Part shown: positions 36,300 to 49,089 of the stretch, in pieces
Layout: each line of letters opens with the position of its first letter
How positions within the stretch are numbered: position 1 is the stretch's first letter
Origin: Sphagnum compactum
Taxonomy: Eukaryota > Bryophyta > Sphagnopsida > Sphagnales
Reading direction: 5' to 3'
Length of the DNA stretch: 64,000 nucleotides
Assembly: GCA_965153455.1 (NCBI GenBank)
Contig: OZ234496.1
Location: forward strand, 14,686,304 to 14,750,303
Translations under genes and position numbers: made by a program
The notes under the pieces: generated by a model
What the model was told of the DNA's origin: nothing
What the model saw: only the letters and a program-made list of their open reading frames with translations
The model's database searches: none

Positions 36300-38640
36300 A
36301 TTATGCGATTGTTAAGAGTCCTCGCCCACAAAATCAGTTTGGATTTGAGTTAGCAACGCAGACAACTTAAGATATCCCATTGAAAACTAGAGACGAAGTT
36401 CTTGGTGAACCAATTTGTAACAATGGAAAAGGTAGCATTGCGTAACATGAGACCTAAATATATAGGAGCAGTCCTGGCATGGATAATGGTGAATGTGATG
36501 GTGCATTTCGGAACCAATGCCCTCTGAGTAGATCATTCTGACTTGGTCACTAAACCCTGAGCACGTTAACACTGTCCCCTCAAGGCTGAAGAGTCTAAAG
36601 TAAACTTTTTCTGACCTACTCACTACTGAGCAAACAAGAATTTTGAGAAACAAAAATCATATGTAACAAATATTTTACAGGACAACACACTGATGCAATG
36701 GCTGGTTGCAGGAAGGCAACTCATTTCCATTGGTTTTTTTTTAATGTCTCTGATCTCATGCGCTCAATCTCTTCCACCCTTGACATTGTTTTTGAAACTT
36801 GATCTGATGTGTAGACCCAAAGGCATCCAAATTGCAAGACCAGCAATTGGCCTTGGGCAGGAAGAAGGGTGCAAGCAGGTGATGTAGTAGAGAAATCTGT
36901 AAAGTGACCCTGCCTTTTCACCCCCTACCCCCTATTTCAACCTCAAACCTTGCTATCCAAGAGTCATTGCTATGTTTTCTGTTAGTGGTTGGGGTATGTT
37001 ATGTTGGATCAGGTTTGTAAACATTGGATAATTAGGTATCCATTTTTTCCTGGTCTGATAGATGTGTTTCTCATGCTCAGCTTGTAGCAAGAGCACACTC
37101 TTTTTAACTTAGATCCAAATGAGCAGTGAGAGGAATGATGTTTCTGTGCAGTAAGCATTGTCAAATGTCCAATTTCGCAATTTGTTCAGTCATCATGACC
37201 TGGCATTCAATCACATGGCGTTCTCAAAACATTTCTGACTTTCTCACTCTATGTTTTATCACTCTCACGCCTGAACTTTGAACACCTTGGAAGTAATATT
37301 CCTTTCAATGGCTATAGGGGAATCAAGAAATTGAAAAGGCAGCCAGGTGGTATAGGAATAATTTTGATGAGATAATGCCATTTGACTTCCAATTTTGATG
37401 TCCAGTGAAAAATTTGGACTGTTCCAATTCAAACAAATTTTGATGCTCAAAACAAGCAAATCCCCATCTGTGTCTTATGAATTCCCAGGTGGTGTTGCCT
37501 TCTGCACACTGAACTCACACAATTTACACATCATGTCCTAAGCCTAACCCGCAACATGGATGTTTCCATAGCATTGATAAAATGACAACAAACTTCAAAA
37601 TGTTGCAGACACTTGCACTGAAGTCACTAATGCAAAGTCAAAACTGAGATCAGAGACAGATATTCAAAGATAAATTTTAATGTCATTACCAGATTTATGC
37701 AAGCAAGATGCTGGAGATACATTCAGCCCTGTTAGATTTTATTTTTTTAACAACACGTGTGAAGTGACATTCTTCTTTGGGCAAATCCATCCTTAAGTGG
37801 TACCACTAGGAATCATTTCAAAGAATAGTTGAGGCGGCAAAATTGATCAAATAATTTTTTTAATTTAAAAAAAAAATCATCATTATAGTTTTTTTATGTT
37901 TATCAATTGCATGCATTAGTATTTGATCTTAAATTTTTATTGAAATAAAAAAAGTTTAAAATCATAACAAATTTGTATTCTTAATTATCATGGCCCCTTC
38001 AAGAGTCATGCTTTTGAACTTTTGAAAATTCATAAACTAAGTTATACCTACTCAATTAATTATTTTTTTTTAAATTAAAAATTAATTTTCAAAGATGCTT
38101 TAGAAAAATATTTCCCAAAAAATAAAATCAAAACATTTTTCAAACTAGTGGTGAAAATGTTTCAAAAAAAATAATTCATTACATTGTTAAAATTTTTTTC
38201 TAAATGCAATGATTAGAAACATCAAAATATAACATATTTTTAATATCATTGAAGTTTCAAAATTTATACAACTTAATGAATGTACTCACAATTGTCTTAT
38301 AATTTTTTCAAAAAATTTAAACGTTTTTAATTATCTTTTATAGTTCAATAAATCTAGTAAAATGAAGGTGTGACATTCTAGTGGTAACACCCAAGGATTG
38401 TGTTCCTTTCTCTAACTGAAATCCAACAGTTTGCAATTATGCATTGAAACTGTCTTGATAAAAATAAATACTATTTTACAATTAATTAGTGTACCCAACT
38501 CTATTGATATTCTAAGGGTGGGTTTCAAATGTAGAAGTTTGAGATACCTCAGCTGAGCCACTTGACTGGGGAGAACAACTCAAATGTCCAAGTGATATTC
38601 ATGAAAGTGTTTTGATCAGCAAATTCATTGCACATTGTTT
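36300..38640. other. Intergenic sequence, no gene supported
   Basis: 37740-38400 is strongly AT-rich with T and A runs. No RNA, terminal repeat or conserved coding block was recognised. Confidence 0.45.
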
Positions 38641-38665
38641 TGATCAACAATGAATTGCATGTATG

Positions 38666-40550
38666 TTACCAAATTTGCAATTGAGCAACCTTGAGGCTCG
38701 GGGGAAAGAGAAAACCAAATGGGTAGCTAGAACCGTGAAATTTTGGCACAAGCTGGAGAAGCAATCTTGTTGCAGGGGCAGGGACTTTTGGAGGTCTTGT
38801 TTTAGCAGCAGGCACAGTTCGATCATTGCCAGCAAGAATTGCATACTTGTCCTTGCGAGTAAGATTAGTGGATTGAAAGCCCAAGATGCCTGCAAGTACC
38901 CTTTGCGTGTAATTTGCAACATCGTGTGGTGATTTTCCAGCACCACATGTGAACTCCTCCGGTAGCGGCTTGAGGAAGATGATCTCGTAAACAGGCCTAG
39001 GGTTCATGAAGGAGAAGAAAGGATCCATGCATTTCCATCCCGTGGCGGTGGTGCCGGGAAACATGGACATTTTGATGTTCATTGCTACTGGGGTAATTTG
39101 GTCCGTCAAATCGGCGAAGAGGGACGAGAAGCGTAGTAGATATGGTTGGCGGCAAGTGGTGCCTTCGGGACAGATTGCTAAATCTTCTTCCTTTAACAGC
39201 CTGCAAATATTGGCAGCATCTTGCGCTCTGTTGCGGGTGAAGGCTGCAGTCTTAATGGGTGCTATCATGTGAGAGAGACGGGAAATGGAATATGTAACTG
39301 CAGTGACGGGACGTCCCAGTGCGACTGAGAGAAATGGGATCCAACATTGTCCTGTGAAAACAAACGAACAACACTCCGCTTTTCCCGTTCTTATTTTGCG
39401 CGGGTGTTGGCGGTTTTCCCTTGATCACTACTCGGACGAGAAAATAACTCCAGGCCATCGGGAACACGCCTGCAGCTATGCTTACGACAGCAAGCACGAA
39501 GCCCATGGGCATCCAAAGGAGCGTAATGAGTGCGAGGAATGGAGTGGTACGTTGCACAAGACGCCCGTCGTAAAACACTAGTCTCTTTGGGAGATGCCTC
39601 TAGTTGCAGGCTCCACATTTGTGTATGTGGGCACAATGTAGCCTTCCTGGATCACACAAGACGCATTTGTGAGTTCGCATTCAATTGCCCTCGCATAAAC
39701 ACCGAGAACGTGAGCTCATCACGAAACCAGGCATTTCCTTTCCTTTCCTTTCATCCCCACCAGAACCGTAAAGAGAGGGCAGATATTTAGAGCTGGCAAG
39801 GAAACCCTAGTTTCCAGTGGCAGGCGAACACGGACCATTTCTCCCTGCATTTTAGCCTTACCTACTTACGCGGACTCTTGGGATTGAGGAGGAGGATCGT
39901 AATATTGGACCAGAAAGCCATGAAAACTCATCGTCTTGCAAAGAGCTAAGAATGAATAGTCATTTCTGCCGACTCCAAGACCGACATTTGGAGCATCTTC
40001 CCTCTTCCACGCCGCCTTGAGAGCGTCACGTTTGACGACACGCTCCAGAAGTTCAGGGCCTTTCACGAAGCCAGTTGCTCGCCCCCCCTTAGTCAGTTGA
40101 ATCTCGGTCCCAATAACTCCGTCGGCGACCAGAAAATCCCTTGCAAACCACTCCACCATGATGCGTGGAGCACCAGTAAGCACATACCGTTGGCCGAACG
40201 AAGAGAACAGCCGCCATGTCACAGGGTGAACATCTTCCAAGAAAAACTTGGGCAGTGTGGCTCGCATCACGGATTCAATCTTTCTCACTCGGAGCCCCGC
40301 GAAAGTGAGGAAGATGAACAACCGTATCGCGGACGACTCCGACACACGACTATTCAGAAAATAACCGGGGAGAAGAGAAGGAGAAGCGCAGAACGCCACA
40401 AGCTTCGAGCGCCACCAACATGAAGTAAGGAAGCGTACTCCGTCCTCGCAACAAATTCCCGAAAAATTCCGACACCACAGTCTGCTCTTCTCGGCCATCC
40501 TTGCAACAACTCGTCAAATCCCCAAACTTGCTATTAACGCGAGTATAATG
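38666..40550 (-). pseudogene. sn-glycerol-3-phosphate acyltransferase (cutin/suberin GPAT family), frame-broken
   Basis: Plant land-specific GPATs acylate glycerol-3-phosphate at sn-2 in the ER for cutin or suberin. The N-terminal HAD-like half reads VVSEFFGNLLRGRSTLPYFM then LVALEACGVLR (about 40480-40388) in one frame. It continues after a shift near 40345-40388 as VSESSAIRLFIFLTFAGLRV, RKIESV and GQRYVLTGAPRIMVEWFARDF (to about 39928). The second exon starts around 39612 with VFYDGRLVQRTTP and the hydrophobic LALITLLWMPMGFVLAV. It then carries the acyltransferase block FHRTMLDP (HRTxxDP intact). A second frame break near 39310 precedes [17 protein letters not shown], then [13 protein letters not shown] and [12 protein letters not shown], ending at 38666. 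Core catalytic motifs survive, so inactivation is recent or due to sequence error. The HAD DxDGT motif is replaced by EFFGN, recalling the phosphatase-inactive GPAT5/7 branch. Confidence 0.85.
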
Positions 40551-43430
40551 ACTGGCTTTGACAGCCGTCTACTGCTGCTTGATCTTCTGCTCACCCCTGC
40601 AACACCATTGCAACGTCGACTAAGCTGACCATCACGGGCAAACGGAAAATTGACAACCACCTCCTCACCTCAAAATGCAACAAACCATGCTAAATCTAAC
40701 AAATGAAAGTTCTTGAACACTTCTTACTGACTCGAATCACTAGAGGATACGCCCGACGTACATCAAAACTCACACCCGCTTTTAAAACGAAATACAGTTT
40801 AAAATTACTCATGTCGCATGAACTTTTTGTACTACAATTCGGTTGTTCTGCAATAGAGTTCGTCTATCTTCAGGTCTGGAATTGGCGAGCTGCACGTCCG
40901 TTCAGTACTTCGTCTGCGTTGATTATTAAGAACTCACCTATTATTTCTCCTCCCTCTCATTTAAAGGTTGTTGCATTAAAGCCGCTTCAAACTGAGAAAT
41001 GAGCGAGACACGAGAAAGAGAGAAGCAGACTCCAGAGGGCGATGTATTTATTAATCTGTTACAAATGCACAATCGCAGTGATGAAGAAGCAAAATGGGAG
41101 TACCACACGCGGATACTGCAGAGACGTAAAGTCCGTCGCTGGTTCTGAATAAATATGTGCTCAAGCTCGCTGCGTATTCTAACAGCGTATAAAGCCCCGT
41201 CGAGTCCTCGCGTGATCGGCATCATGGCTACGTTTTGTACAGTACAATGGGTGTATTGTAATGTAAAATACGTCCAACGAAGGCTTCTCATGCAAGAATT
41301 GAATTCGTTATTGGATGTGTTACTGTATTGTACTATTGGATGCTGTATTGTTGTGACCCCAATTCCAAGTTTGCAGCTGCCATGTTTGCTACTCATTGCT
41401 TAACTTGTAGTGGGTGGGTTTGTTGTCCATCGCTTTACCACATTTTTGTTCCTTTGTCTCTTATATCTTCGTGATTAGTTGAAGGCAGTGCAAAAATTTT
41501 GATCATTGATCTCCAAAGATCTTTGAAATCAGCTAATTAAAGCGCCGCCAACTTTCCTTTGTCTGTAAGGATTTCCGATCTTGACCAAACCTACAACAAA
41601 TTCATGCATCACAACTTCATCAAGTCATGGCAAGTTACTTTTGGTTAGAACAAGTTTCAATAAGTGAAAGGATTGATGCATTGGGTGTAGCAAATTCTAC
41701 CCCATAAGATGGAAACATGCATTGCAAACTATGAACACCTATATAGAATCATGTAGATCGCTCCATCTCTTTGTGCCAAGTCTCCGATTTTATGATGAAC
41801 AGATGTGCGAAGTCCTAAATAAAAACATGTAGATTGTTTCATCTGTCTGTACCACACCTCCAATCCCAGGATGAACAATGGTGTTTAACTTATTGGAACC
41901 AAAACACCAACTCATACATGTGTGACTTGCAAACTTTACCAACTTGAACAACAGTAAATGTCGTGAAAACTTCATAACGAAAACACAAAGGGTTTGAATC
42001 TAAGGAGCAAAGTTTTGAACCCTTAAACCAAACATATGATGCTTGTTCGATTTTTGACTGCTGACGTGCTAGAAGAATTAAAATTTGAACTTGACACCCA
42101 CACACTATGCAGACCTGAACAACATCAGCACTCCTATAGCAAATACAACAAAAGTTCATCAGGTCACTCAAGGTCCTTCAAAATGTCTGTTACATATAAG
42201 ATCTAGACTTGCATCAAGTTAAATTGTGAGAAAAACACATAATCTATACCCCTTAATGAAAAATAACAATGTTGTATGTGTTGTATGTTAGCACATGTGG
42301 CTGCAAAAGATGGTTCGATTTGCAAATTACAAAAATGTACTACACATGTTCATTCTTTTGACAGTGAAATCCACACGCTCAAGTTGATGCACATTTGCAC
42401 TTGCCAAACACACACATGTTCACTTTGGTAAGCAAATGCATAAGCACTAATTCGATGACCTGCAACACAATTTTCATCATTTTCAATGCTGGCAACTCAA
42501 AGACGCATGACACAATGAAAGCGCCAAAAACTTTGGCATGTGTTTCAAAGGCTAACATGCCTCCAAACCATTAGATTGGGATGGATGGTCAAGATGAAGT
42601 TTTAAGGTTTCAATAGATGAAAAATCCATAAATACATTAGATCTAAAATGTTCAATTATCACTTGTATGTTGCAAAATAACCTAGCTCCACTTAATTAAT
42701 TCTTGTGTCCACCCTAGATTGAATTTTTATATGGTCAGTTTTACAATGACACCTTGCTTACAATGTACCTTCTTCCAAATGCTTTTAAAGTTGTTTGGAA
42801 ATAATCTTTTATTTTATTTTATTTTTGAAATCTATGCATTTTTTGGTAGTAGGTTTAACAAATGACCAAATCATATGCACCCATGTCAAATATTTCATCA
42901 TTCACATTTCCATATTAGAAACTACAACTTTGTTTAATACAAATGCAAAAAAATTCACATTTACATGTTTCAAAGGACTCTTAAAATTTAGACATATAAT
43001 AAATTGGTTTTAAAATGAAATTATATATTTTGAAAAAAATTAATGTTTTTATAATGTGTATATTACTATTTTATTATACCAAAAAAATTGAATTTCAAAA
43101 AAGTTATTTGTATACCATTTAGGTAATTCTTTGCAAAATAATCCTTATACAACAAGGCAATGACTCAATTTCAAAGCCGTTGACACCAATCAAACTTTGA
43201 AATTGTAGCAAACGGCTTGTCAATTTGAAATTCTCAACATTCATATTTGTATTTCAGCACAAGTTTGCACAATTACAATGACTTTCCAATTGCCAAACAT
43301 GGACATTTTTCACATAAATTTTTAGATTTATCTAACATCTAACACCCTTTTTGGGTCCTTTGAGTGTGTTTTGACCCATGTTATTATATATGGGTCATGT
43401 CTGGTCTTAATATTGATATTCAATTCCAAA
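40551..43430. other. Upstream flank of the GPAT gene and AT-rich intergenic DNA
   Basis: 40700-41400 is of mixed composition and open in several frames (longest 151 codons, minus, 40941-41396), without recognisable domains. 41700-42700 is ordinary intergenic DNA with two similar phrases (AGATTGTTTCATCT / AGATCGCTCCATCT near 41755 and 41832, each followed by a TGTGC/TGTACC...TCC segment), a small diverged duplication of about 75 bp. Confidence 0.4.
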
Positions 43431-43439
43431 AATTGCATT

Positions 43440-43560
43440 TAAAATATAGTTTTGGTATTTAATAAACTAATCCATGCAAGACACATGTAAAATGTAGTCC
43501 TTAGTAAGGACTCCAACCTTGGTGCCCATGGCTCCTTTTACTGTGAATGGACCCCCTTAC
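43440..43560. repeat. Diverged partial copy of the 600-bp DNA element
   Basis: GACACATGTAAAATGTAGTCC followed by AAGGACTCCAACCTTGG and TGCCCATGGCTCCTTTTACTGT parallels 9300-9365 and 28803-28870. The left portion is not recognisable. Confidence 0.5.
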
Positions 43561-44132
43561 GATTAACAACAACTATAGAAAATAATACCTAAAATATGAA
43601 AATATTGAACCATTATATTTTTCGATTCCAGTATACCTCTAAGCTTAATATGCACTTCCTTATCCTTTAGAACATTTCAAGCCTTATAAATGTCGACGGA
43701 TATTTTTTGAAATATTGAATATTGGCATTTAATATTTTACCACTTTGGTCTATGTCTAAGCAAAGTTGCACTTCATCTACTTTTAAATTATTATGACACC
43801 TCTGGTCAGGGACGACTATATAGGTCATGCCATATGGTTCGGGCCAACCATAACGAATATATCTTGAAATATGATTTTTTCCATGGTTCAATATATTTGT
43901 GCCAAATTTGTAGACCATCGGCCTTGTGATCATTTCGATCCTTATGGTCAACGCCAACCATAAGGAACTAGGGACCAATAATATATTTATAATTTTTCAT
44001 TTATCTGTATGCACAAACAATTAGTACCTTTTACTAAATTCATTGATCAACAATTGCATCTTGAGGATTCTTGTTTGATCTGTGAATATGAATTTCCTTG
44101 ACTATTGTGTAGGGGGAAAGTAGCTGCTAGAG

Positions 44133-44430
44133 AACCATAGAGGTTATTCAATGGCAGAATAAGCTCAGTACTCGAAAGGTTTTGGACAAGTACAAAATAC
44201 TCCCAAAGAACAAGGCCAAAATGAGTATTCCCTTGTGTTGGCTTCTTTCTATGCCAATTGTTAGGCCAGCACTAAAGATTGATGTGCTAAAAATGGAACA
44301 AGCTTTCTTCATGAGGTATCGTAAAGGAGAGAAGGCATTCTACATCTCCTCAAAAAACTTTAAAGGTGAAGAGGAGCTTGTTGACAAATACATGCCTTCC
44401 TCTAATTCTCAACAATGGAACACATTCTAA
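44133..44430 (+). pseudogene. Unrecognised coding relic, about 98 codons
   Basis: An open frame bounded by stops at 44130 and 44428 reads hydrophilic, protein-like sequence including VIQWQNKLSTRKVLDKY, LKMEQAFFMRYRKGEKAFYI and KNFKGEEELVDKY. The first ATG is internal (44221). The text looks like a piece of a larger protein, probably transposon-associated, but I cannot name a family. No promoter or flanking exons were found. Confidence 0.35.
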
Positions 44431-44439
44431 TATTGAACA

Positions 44440-47400
44440 TTTCAATATTAAAAAAAAAACATAATTAGTGCCAAAGTTGACATTAATTTGAAAGCAAAAG
44501 AGGAAATGGTGGCAGGGCTGGAAACATTTCATGGCCACCCACGGTACCAAGGCTCACTAATACCCCTTTTGGTTTTGTCTTGCTTAAAACATGAATGCTT
44601 AAGGATTTTGATGATGTTGTACATTGTTAAAACATAACATCTTATGCAAGTTATGTATTGTTTCAATTACAAAACAATCTTGGGAGGAATTCTTTTGAGT
44701 CCCACTTTGTAGAAGTACTACAAATTTGGATAAAATATGTTCAAAGTTTATGCAATGGGTGAATATGGTGAGATTAGTATGTGAAGCACATTGCAATGTA
44801 TTCCTTGGTCATAAAGAAACGGTCATGTGAGCATTTCTACAAGAAATGTTCTCCAACAAGTTTTTTGTGTGATGTTGAGTTTATTTCTATTTTTGGTGGT
44901 GTTGAAAATGTTTTTTTCAAGAGCCTATTTGCTTATTTGTCCATCAAATTCTTTTGATTTGATCTTGCTTTCTCCTTTTTGTAATTGATTTTGAGTTTCA
45001 CGTTATGTGTCCATGGAGGTATTGGTCATTATCAAAAATGTGGATAGGGTTGCAAATGTGAATTTAGAAAATCCATCATTCCTATGCTACTTCTAGTGGG
45101 CAATATTTTTTCTATTCGGTGAATATATTCTGTAACAACCTAGGTCTTTCTTTCACATCTATTAGTGTAATCTTTTAGTGTTTTGCAAAGTGGAGTAATA
45201 GTAATTGAAAGTCACTCCAATTTTTTTCTTATGTAATCTATCATCATCATTTATTTATAAGCATGTTGAATTCTACAAATAAATATAAGCTACATAACTA
45301 GCATACAAACAAACCAATAAAGGTTTTGTGTACAGTGTGAATGATGTTTTGATTAGTGAAATGTAGAATAGGAGAAGAAAATCCATTCAAGTGTTTCCAA
45401 ACTAATTTTGACAATTCTTGAAATGTTTGTAAATTGTTATGCTAGGTGGGTATTCTAGGGACTTGAATGGACCTAAAAATTAGGAATATACTTATTTTAT
45501 TTTGTATAATCTATTCACTTTTTGCCTTCATAAATGTCTTATCGTGGATACTATGGGTACTCTTTGTTTAATCTAATATTGAGCCAAATACTAACTTGCT
45601 TGAAAGACACAATGTTATACACATGGAAATATTATAGCATTGTTGAGATGTTACACAAAAGTTGATTTGAAACAAAATAGTTCTAATCTCCACAATGTAG
45701 ACATCCAAAAAACACATCAGCCTTGTGGAGATGTTACAGGCTACTAAAAGTGCATGCCAAGTAAGATTTAACATTTTAAATTGAAGTACTCATCTATTAA
45801 ATAAATGATTTTCAATTGATGATATATTGACTAAGTTGTTGGGGCATTTTTCGCTTGTTTTACATTTATATTTCAAGTTACAAATGGAGACATGGGACTT
45901 TGTATCACAATTAGCATTGAGATGACTATGAGCATACCACCAAATCCAAACATTGTCCAAAACAAAGGTTTGCATTTCATGCCATGTGCATGTTTTAAAT
46001 CATCTAGTCAAATTCAAATTTTTAAATGTTGATATTCTTTCCATGGAAGTTTGAAAGAAGCTCAAGAACATTTTGACATTAAAAGGAAAACGATTGATTG
46101 AACACCAACTAGTTGGTCCTAACCCAAAAATCACATTTGTTGTGTAGAAAAAGTTCATGAAACCTCAATCAAACCATGCGATTTTGTTGTCAACTTATCA
46201 CATGAAGATCTTCCACAATTTGAAACTTAAGAAACATCAAAATGAGTTACAAAGTGATAAGAAAAACCTAAAATATGAAACTTTGTAATTCTCAACATCA
46301 GCAACTCATGGCTTCTTTGATTTTGCACAATTGCAATCGAAGCATCACCTTCAACACCCAAAACTATTTGTCCTTTTACTCCATCAAAACCCACAACTTA
46401 ACAAAACTTTTCATTGCATCCTTTCACTTCGTCAAAACTCATAAACTCACAATACTTTTCACCACCTCCATATGTTTGTGTGTTTACTTTTTCATGTTTG
46501 CACACCTCCCACCCGAACAAAAATAAAAATGTAACCCTAAACCACAAAGACCTCAATTGACACTACATTTTCACACCTCAATAAACAAGTGGTGTGGTCA
46601 ATTGTGAAGCCGGCATTCTTGGTTGCCCAGACAGGCTGCCTCCACAACAAAATATTTTTCTCATCATATTGCAACATGAATTAGGTAGCACAATGGCCAA
46701 CAACATCGAAAGACATGTACAGTGTATTCAGCTCTGCACAATGTCTAAACATGTTCAGGATGTTTGTCCAACATCTACTGTCCATCATCGACATGGATAC
46801 AGTTCCGCGCCACATGAAGACCATGTGCTGTTGTGAGCAGGAGAAAGGAGCTTAACAATCTTAGGAGGTATCTGTCTTTCCGCATATTATTTACAGAGCA
46901 TCAAGGCATGTGCAACTCTGCATAAACCAGAAACCCTAGGCCCCATCTTTACGAGCGAATGGAAGGAAAGTCTGCAAACGGAACAAAGAACGAGGCCTAA
47001 CATCTACCACGCGTCCACATTCTAATCAAGAAGCGTAGGAGGTTTGCATGTAATCCTCCATTTATTTAAGGAACCCCGGAACTTGCAGGGAGAGCATCCA
47101 GTGACCTGCGTTATTGTTGTTATTATAACCAAGACGAGTTCTTCTCCACGACTTTGAAGGACCCACCCACTCAGACCAGCCGATCCATTTCTTGGAGAAG
47201 ACTTCTGGGCCACTAGTTTGACGCATTTAGTATTACTTTTGGCGCCATGACGATGTCCACCGTCTCCGACAACGACGAGTCTGTGGCGAAAGTGACTTTG
47301 AATAGTCGCTAAGTTCAATGGGTGACACTCCTTTTCAAGCATTTGTGGGAAGGTGGGCCCAGATTTCTACCGATGGGTACAAGCTTCTTCACATCAGTGC

Positions 47401-47560
47401 ATTTTTCAAATCTTTAAAGTGGGAAATAGTGCTGGCAATGACGCCTGTAGTAACATTTCGTGGGTAAGACGGCTTCGGAAGAAGCACACCTGGATTGGAT
47501 TGGAGGTGGTGCATATCCAGCGACCACAAATATGGCCGGTGTGCAGATGGCATGTTGAAC
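44440..47560. other. Intergenic sequence upstream of the 48.4-kb gene
   Basis: 44440-46850 is AT-rich without supported features. From about 46850 CpG content rises, consistent with an extended promoter region. The open frames of about 100 codons here (47022-47342 minus, 47353-47607 plus) show no family resemblance. Confidence 0.4.
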
Positions 47561-47574
47561 CACAAGTTGTAGGC

Positions 47575-47582
47575 TATATAAA
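47575..47582 (+). promoter_or_regulatory. TATA box candidate
   Basis: TATATAAA within AGGCTATATAAACCAGAC. Transcription would begin about 30 bp downstream and lead to the ATG at 48351. A 5'-UTR intron at 47802-47910 (GTGAGT...TCTTCCAG) would fit but is inferred. Confidence 0.55.
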
Positions 47583-48350
47583 CCAGACACGCACTTCTTC
47601 TTCATGAGACAGAGCATACGCTATCTCTAGTCTTATTACTTCTCACAAATTCTGTAGAGGGCGTATGTTTCTCTCTACTGGCTGGCATACGAGTGTAATA
47701 ATCCTGCTTTGCCCAAAGTTTCAGAGAAGTTTTGTCTTTGAGCAGACACTAGGTTTCTCAGAATATCGGATGACTAACTTGCCCTACCTAATGCAAATCA
47801 AGTGAGTCGAACTCTTCACTAAAATTCGGGGACTTTAGTGTTTTGTGTCTTGCAAAACTGCTGGTTTACGCTGGGGATTTTTCATGTCTTTGATTTCATC
47901 TATCTTCCAGGTTGCTTGCTTGGTTTCATAGAGTGGCCGCTTGCGGTTTTTTCACGGCGGCAGTTTTTGAGTGCGTGCAAAAGAAATTCGAATCTTGGTG
48001 TGGTTGTTGTTTTGGCATTTTGGGCTAGTGTGGGCTGAGGTGTTTCCTTCTATTGGAAAACATGTGTTCCTGGTCATGGCAAAAGAATTCACCCTTTCTT
48101 TGTTGAACTGACATTGTGCAGCCAACTTTGGGAGTGATGAGCTGTTGAGCAATCACCGGCTCTGATAAACTGCGAGACCTTGTAAACTTCAAGGCTACTG
48201 TCACCTTTGTCTTTTTGCTCTGTCATGTATTTGTCTATGGTTGTGCAGCAGTTTACCTGTTGACAGCAACCCTAATTTTGCTTGAGTAGCATAAACACAG
48301 CTTCCAGAGCTAATTCCAGTTAGTTGGATTATCTGAGACTGGAATTCAAA

Positions 48351-49082
48351 ATGGATCTCATGTGTTTTCAAGAATTGGATGAGATTTTCCAGGTTAAGAA
48401 TCATGACCTGCATTGTGAAAAAGAAAATAATGTGGATGGCAGTATTGTGCCAACAAATCTGAAGGTCAGGCTGCCTGAAGGTTTTCATTCCATACTTGCG
48501 AAAGAAGGGGGTGTAGACCAAGAGCAGCTCAGCCTTGGACTAGCAGGCATGGTGGTTCCAAAGGCAGATGAAGACTTTGTTGCATACCTCGCCCGCTTCC
48601 TTGGTATCAAGGATAAGCAGACTGTCAGCAACTGGAGGCAGCTGCTGACTTCCAAAGACCTGTGTCTGGAGAATCCTGAGCCTGGTTCTTGTAGAATTGA
48701 AGTTCCCCTTTCAAGGATTAAGTCTGAAGTGACTGACCCAGCTGCACAACTTTCTGTCCGTGAAAATGAAGATGCAGCATCCTTTTTTGTTAGGGTAGGG
48801 TCATGGGATTCGCCTCGGTCTGTCTTGGAGGATCTTGCTTGTGATGGTCCTGAGGATGATGAAGATGCTGAATCGTACCTAAGGAGAACGAACTGCATCA
48901 CAAATATTGGCAGTCAGTTCTTGATGGATGACGATAAGGTGCCACAACGAGTTGGACAAGGGAAGAGAAAGGCTGAGTCCAACCAGGTGGGAATATCAAA
49001 GAAGGTGCAATATTGCCTTTAGATGTTCATTCTATTAGTGAATAACATTAGAGGTTGACTTTTGCAGGGGCGGGTTATCTGA
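48351..49082 (+). CDS. Unknown acidic protein of 216 residues, two exons
   Basis: The start ATG at 48351 has a good context (TTCAAAATGG). Exon 1 runs to 48986 (...ESNQ) and is followed by GTGGGA. An acceptor TTTTGCAG ends at 49067, and splicing gives ...NQGRVI with a TGA at 49080-49082 that overlaps an AATAAA signal. Without splicing the frame would stop at 49022. The protein is soluble-looking and acidic, with no signal peptide or membrane span. Regions: LPEGFHSILAKEGGVDQEQL (residues about 45-65), GMVVPKADEDFVAYLARFLG (about 70-90), paired DAASFF.../EDAESYLRRTN acidic segments, and a basic GKRK near the end that could be a nuclear signal. Codon use and composition contrast with the flanks. 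I do not recognise a family, and nothing suggests decay. Confidence 0.6.
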
Positions 49083-49087
49083 ATAAA
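49082..49087 (+). other. Poly(A) signal AATAAA
   Basis: Canonical AATAAA beginning at the last base of the inferred spliced stop codon of the 48.4-kb gene. Its position immediately behind the stop is unusually close, so a further downstream signal may be the real one. Confidence 0.4.
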
Positions 49088-49089
49088 CT

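Noticed and set aside
38663-39581. Plus-strand frames of 82-98 codons opposite the GPAT gene
   Set aside because: Antisense shadows of conserved minus-strand coding sequence.
40941-41396. 151-codon minus-strand frame upstream of GPAT
   Set aside because: Translation is low in structure, rich in Ser/Cys/Tyr and not recognised; probably chance in a region of moderate GC.
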